Made by a program: the position numbers and the translations under genes. This document shows positions 14,266-15,860 of a stretch of DNA of 15,860 nt, in pieces. How positions within the stretch are numbered: position 1 is the stretch's first letter; the number at the start of each line of letters is the position of its first letter. The notes beneath the pieces are model-generated. The model was given only the letters and a program-made list of their open reading frames with translations, made no database searches and had not been told where the DNA came from. This DNA is from CAXGUU01 sp964012875 (GTDB taxonomy: Bacteria; Pseudomonadota; Gammaproteobacteria; Ga0077536): positions 1 through 15,860 of the forward strand of contig CAXGUU010000042.1 in assembly GCA_964012875.1 (NCBI GenBank). Reading direction: 5' to 3'.

Positions 14266-15011
14266 ATGAGTGCGCTAGTCAAGGCGTTGGTTTTATTACC
14301 CGCGTGCACGGTCGCGATCGGAGCGCTGGGACTGTTGCTATCGACGCGATTTCCCAAAACAGGAAGAACAGTGGCGATAGCAGCGTTGCTTGGATTGTTA
14401 ATTCTTTCCACGCCATGGAGCGCGGGATCGATGGCCGGATTCGTCGAACGCTACCCGCCAATCGACATCGAGCGGATTCGAAACCACGATGTAAAGGCGA
14501 TCGTGGTTCTGGGCGATGGCTCCTACCAGGGCGCACTGAATTTAATGGCCGCGATGATGTTTCCAACCTGACCCTGGCACGCTTGCGTTACGGCGCGCAC
14601 CTGCACGGTGAGCTTGGATTCGACCTGGCCGTGACAGGCGGCAGTCCGCACGCGACCCGGCTGCCGGAAGGAGAATCGATGAAGATAGCGCTGGAGCGTG
14701 ATTTTCGGGTCCCGGTTAAGTGGGTTGAAACAAAAAGTCGCAACACGGCGGAAAATGCGTCGTACACCGCTCGGCTAATCAACAAAGGGGAGATTATCCT
14801 GGTGACCCACGCCGTGCATATGGCGCGGGCGGTCGGTGCGTTCGAACACGCAGATTTTACCGTGGTGCCGGCACCGATGGCGTTTATCGCCGGTCGGGGG
14901 AACGGTTTCGTCGCGTCTGATTTGCTGCCGGATATCAGATCGCTCGCCCGGACAAACTACGCCCTGTACGAAATACTCGGGGCAACCTGGTACCGCCTCA
15001 CCCGCGCCTGA
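14266..15011 (+). pseudogene. elyC: ElyC/YdcF family (DUF218) envelope protein, frameshifted
   Basis: The frame from ATG 14266 gives two N-terminal membrane helices (ALVKALVLLPACTVAIGALG and TVAIAALLGLLILSTPW), then YPPIDIERI and KAIVVLGDGSYQGA. It then runs out of homology and stops at 14569-14571. The continuation is in the -1 frame from about 14535: EFNGRDDVSNLTLARLRYGA, AVTGGSPH, NTAENASYTARL, LVTHAVHMARAVGAF and VVPAPMAF, ending TGA 15009-15011. Restoring one base near 14536 (GCA CCT GAA TTT) would give Ala-Pro-Glu-Phe, as in relatives, and a protein of about 248 residues. ElyC is tied to peptidoglycan and ECA synthesis in E. coli. Everything outside the break is intact, so the lesion is recent, an assembly error, or a true frameshift event. 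The ElyC rather than YdcF choice rests on the two helices. Confidence 0.85.
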
Positions 15012-15033
15012 CACCAAGCGGTACGCCTTGTAT

Positions 15034-15860
15034 TCAGCCGGAAGGCTCGGGATCGACGGTTTCCTCAACGCGACTGCGCAACTTGCCTCGTCTGAGGCGC
15101 GTGACCATGACCTGACCCGGCGCCATCTCCCTGGCGTCCCGAACAATGTTGCCTTGTTCGTCACTGACGATGGCGTAACCCCGATCAAGCGTCGCAGTCG
15201 GCCCGAGCGACTCGAGTACCGCGCTCAGGCGTTCCAGTCGAGCATTGTGTGTTCGCATCATGTCACCCGCACAGGTCACCAATCGATGACGCAAAAACGT
15301 AAGTTCGCGGCCGTGCGATTGAACGATGCTGGCGGGGGACCTGGCGTACGTTCGCGCGCGCAGAGACGCGATTCGGCTCTGCTCTACCCTTAGACGTGCC
15401 GACAGCGCAGCGATGAGGCGTGCCGACTGGTCGTCGCAACGTTGCGAACGTATTTCGATCGCGCGACGTGGCGATACAAATCGGCGCTGAAGGTTCCGAA
15501 CATCGTTCCCCAGATCGTCCAGGCGTCGACGCATGCTGCCGCCGAGTCGGTGGCTGAGTTGCCGCATCAAACGTGCAAATTCGGCAGTGTCCGGAGAGAC
15601 CAGCTCGGCCGCCGCAGATGGCGTCGGCGCCCGCACGTCAGCGACCATGTCGCTGATCGAAAAGTCGGTCTCGTGCCCCACCCCGGAGACAACCGGCAGC
15701 GTCGATGCGTAAATGGCACGGGCAACACGCTCCTCATTAAACGACCACAGATCTTCCAGGGATCCGCCTCCGCGGGCGAGAATCAGGACTTCACATTCGC
15801 GCCTCTTATTTGCAACCTCGACGGCTCTGACGATCTCACTGACTGCATCCGCGCCCTGGA
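15034..15860 (-). CDS. xseA: Exodeoxyribonuclease VII large subunit (N-terminus outside the window)
   Basis: Large catalytic subunit of the ATP-independent single-strand exonuclease involved in mismatch repair and DNA damage processing. The frame stays open to the window edge, giving 274 C-terminal residues. A full protein is about 450, so the N-terminal OB domain and the first part of the catalytic core are missing. Visible signatures are LILARGGGSLEDLWSFNEE, then LPVVSGVGHETDFSISDMVAD and RAPTPSAAAELV, all hallmarks of the XseA core. A long Arg/Leu-rich helical region (~110-220) follows, the coiled coil that carries XseB subunits, and then a short C-terminal domain (LDRGYAIVSDEQGNIV). It is convergent with the ElyC-like gene across 22 bases; CAAG/CTTG arms in that gap are too weak to call a terminator. 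Confidence 0.95.
   Translation of the reverse strand, partial: QGADAVSEIVRAVEVANKRRECEVLILARGGGSLEDLWSFNEERVARAIYASTLPVVSGVGHETDFSISDMVADVRAPTPSAAAELVSPDTAEFARLMRQLSHRLGGSMRRRLDDLGNDVRNLQRRFVSPRRAIEIRSQRCDDQSARLIAALSARLRVEQSRIASLRARTYARSPASIVQSHGRELTFLRHRLVTCAGDMMRTHNARLERLSAVLESLGPTATLDRGYAIVSDEQGNIVRDAREMAPGQVMVTRLRRGKLRSRVEETVDPEPSG

Noticed and set aside
15012..15033. CAAG...CTTG arms between the ElyC-like gene and xseA as a bidirectional terminator
   Set aside because: Only four pairs form before mismatches, and there is no T-run.
14836..15393. 185-codon forward ORF over the ElyC-like gene end and xseA
   Set aside because: It covers the conserved ends of two identified genes in wrong frames and has low-complexity Arg/Ser composition.
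1..15860. CRISPR array, insertion sequence, toxin-antitoxin pair or phage genes
   Set aside because: No spaced direct repeats, transposase/integrase motifs, terminal inverted repeats or paired small toxin-like genes were seen.

Overview
The window looks like a chromosomal segment of a gammaproteobacterium. The gene order mreC-mreD-mrdA-mrdB-mltB-rlpA-dacA-dat, followed later by ybeD-lipB-lipA, is the cell-shape / lipoate cluster seen in E. coli and Pseudomonas relatives. The coding DNA is moderately GC-rich with many GTG starts. No close species can be named from sequence alone. No CRISPR array, rRNA, tRNA, transposase or phage gene was found.

Layout. (1) 1-8103, + strand: an almost gapless wall-elongation operon. 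It holds the C-terminal part of mreC, then mreD, mrdA (PBP2), mrdB (RodA), a MltB lytic transglycosylase, RlpA, a D,D-carboxypeptidase (PBP5/6 type) and a D-amino-acid transaminase. Most junctions are start/stop overlaps or gaps of a few bases. A 22-codon reading frame links mreD to mrdA by two 4-base overlaps. (2) 8092-9820, - strand: a two-gene ABC-2 exporter (YadH-like permease, YadG-like ATPase) convergent with the wall operon and overlapping it by 12 bases. (3) 9919-11061, - strand: a 380-residue, mostly helical protein that I do not recognise, ending in a basic/amphipathic tail. (4) 11276-11788, + strand: a SixA-type phosphohistidine phosphatase. (5) 11900-12055, - strand: a 51-codon gene for a two-helix membrane protein with a good ribosome binding site, next to a very AT-rich 80-base island. 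(6) 12340-14238, + strand: ybeD-lipB-lipA, coupled by overlaps. (7) 14266-15011, + strand: an ElyC/YdcF-family (DUF218) gene broken by one missing base near 14536. (8) 15034-15860, - strand: the C-terminal part of xseA, cut by the window edge.

How the genes work together. MreC/MreD scaffold the RodA-PBP2 synthase. MltB and RlpA cut glycan strands and DacA trims stem peptides, releasing D-alanine that Dat can interconvert with other D-amino acids. ElyC-type proteins are also linked to envelope synthesis. LipB/LipA attach octanoate to lipoyl domains and convert it to lipoate, and YbeD is their usual small neighbour. The exporter, the unknown protein, SixA and the small membrane protein sit between dat and ybeD, which are close neighbours in many relatives. 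That interval (8092 to about 12200) is the accessory part and holds the least explained material.
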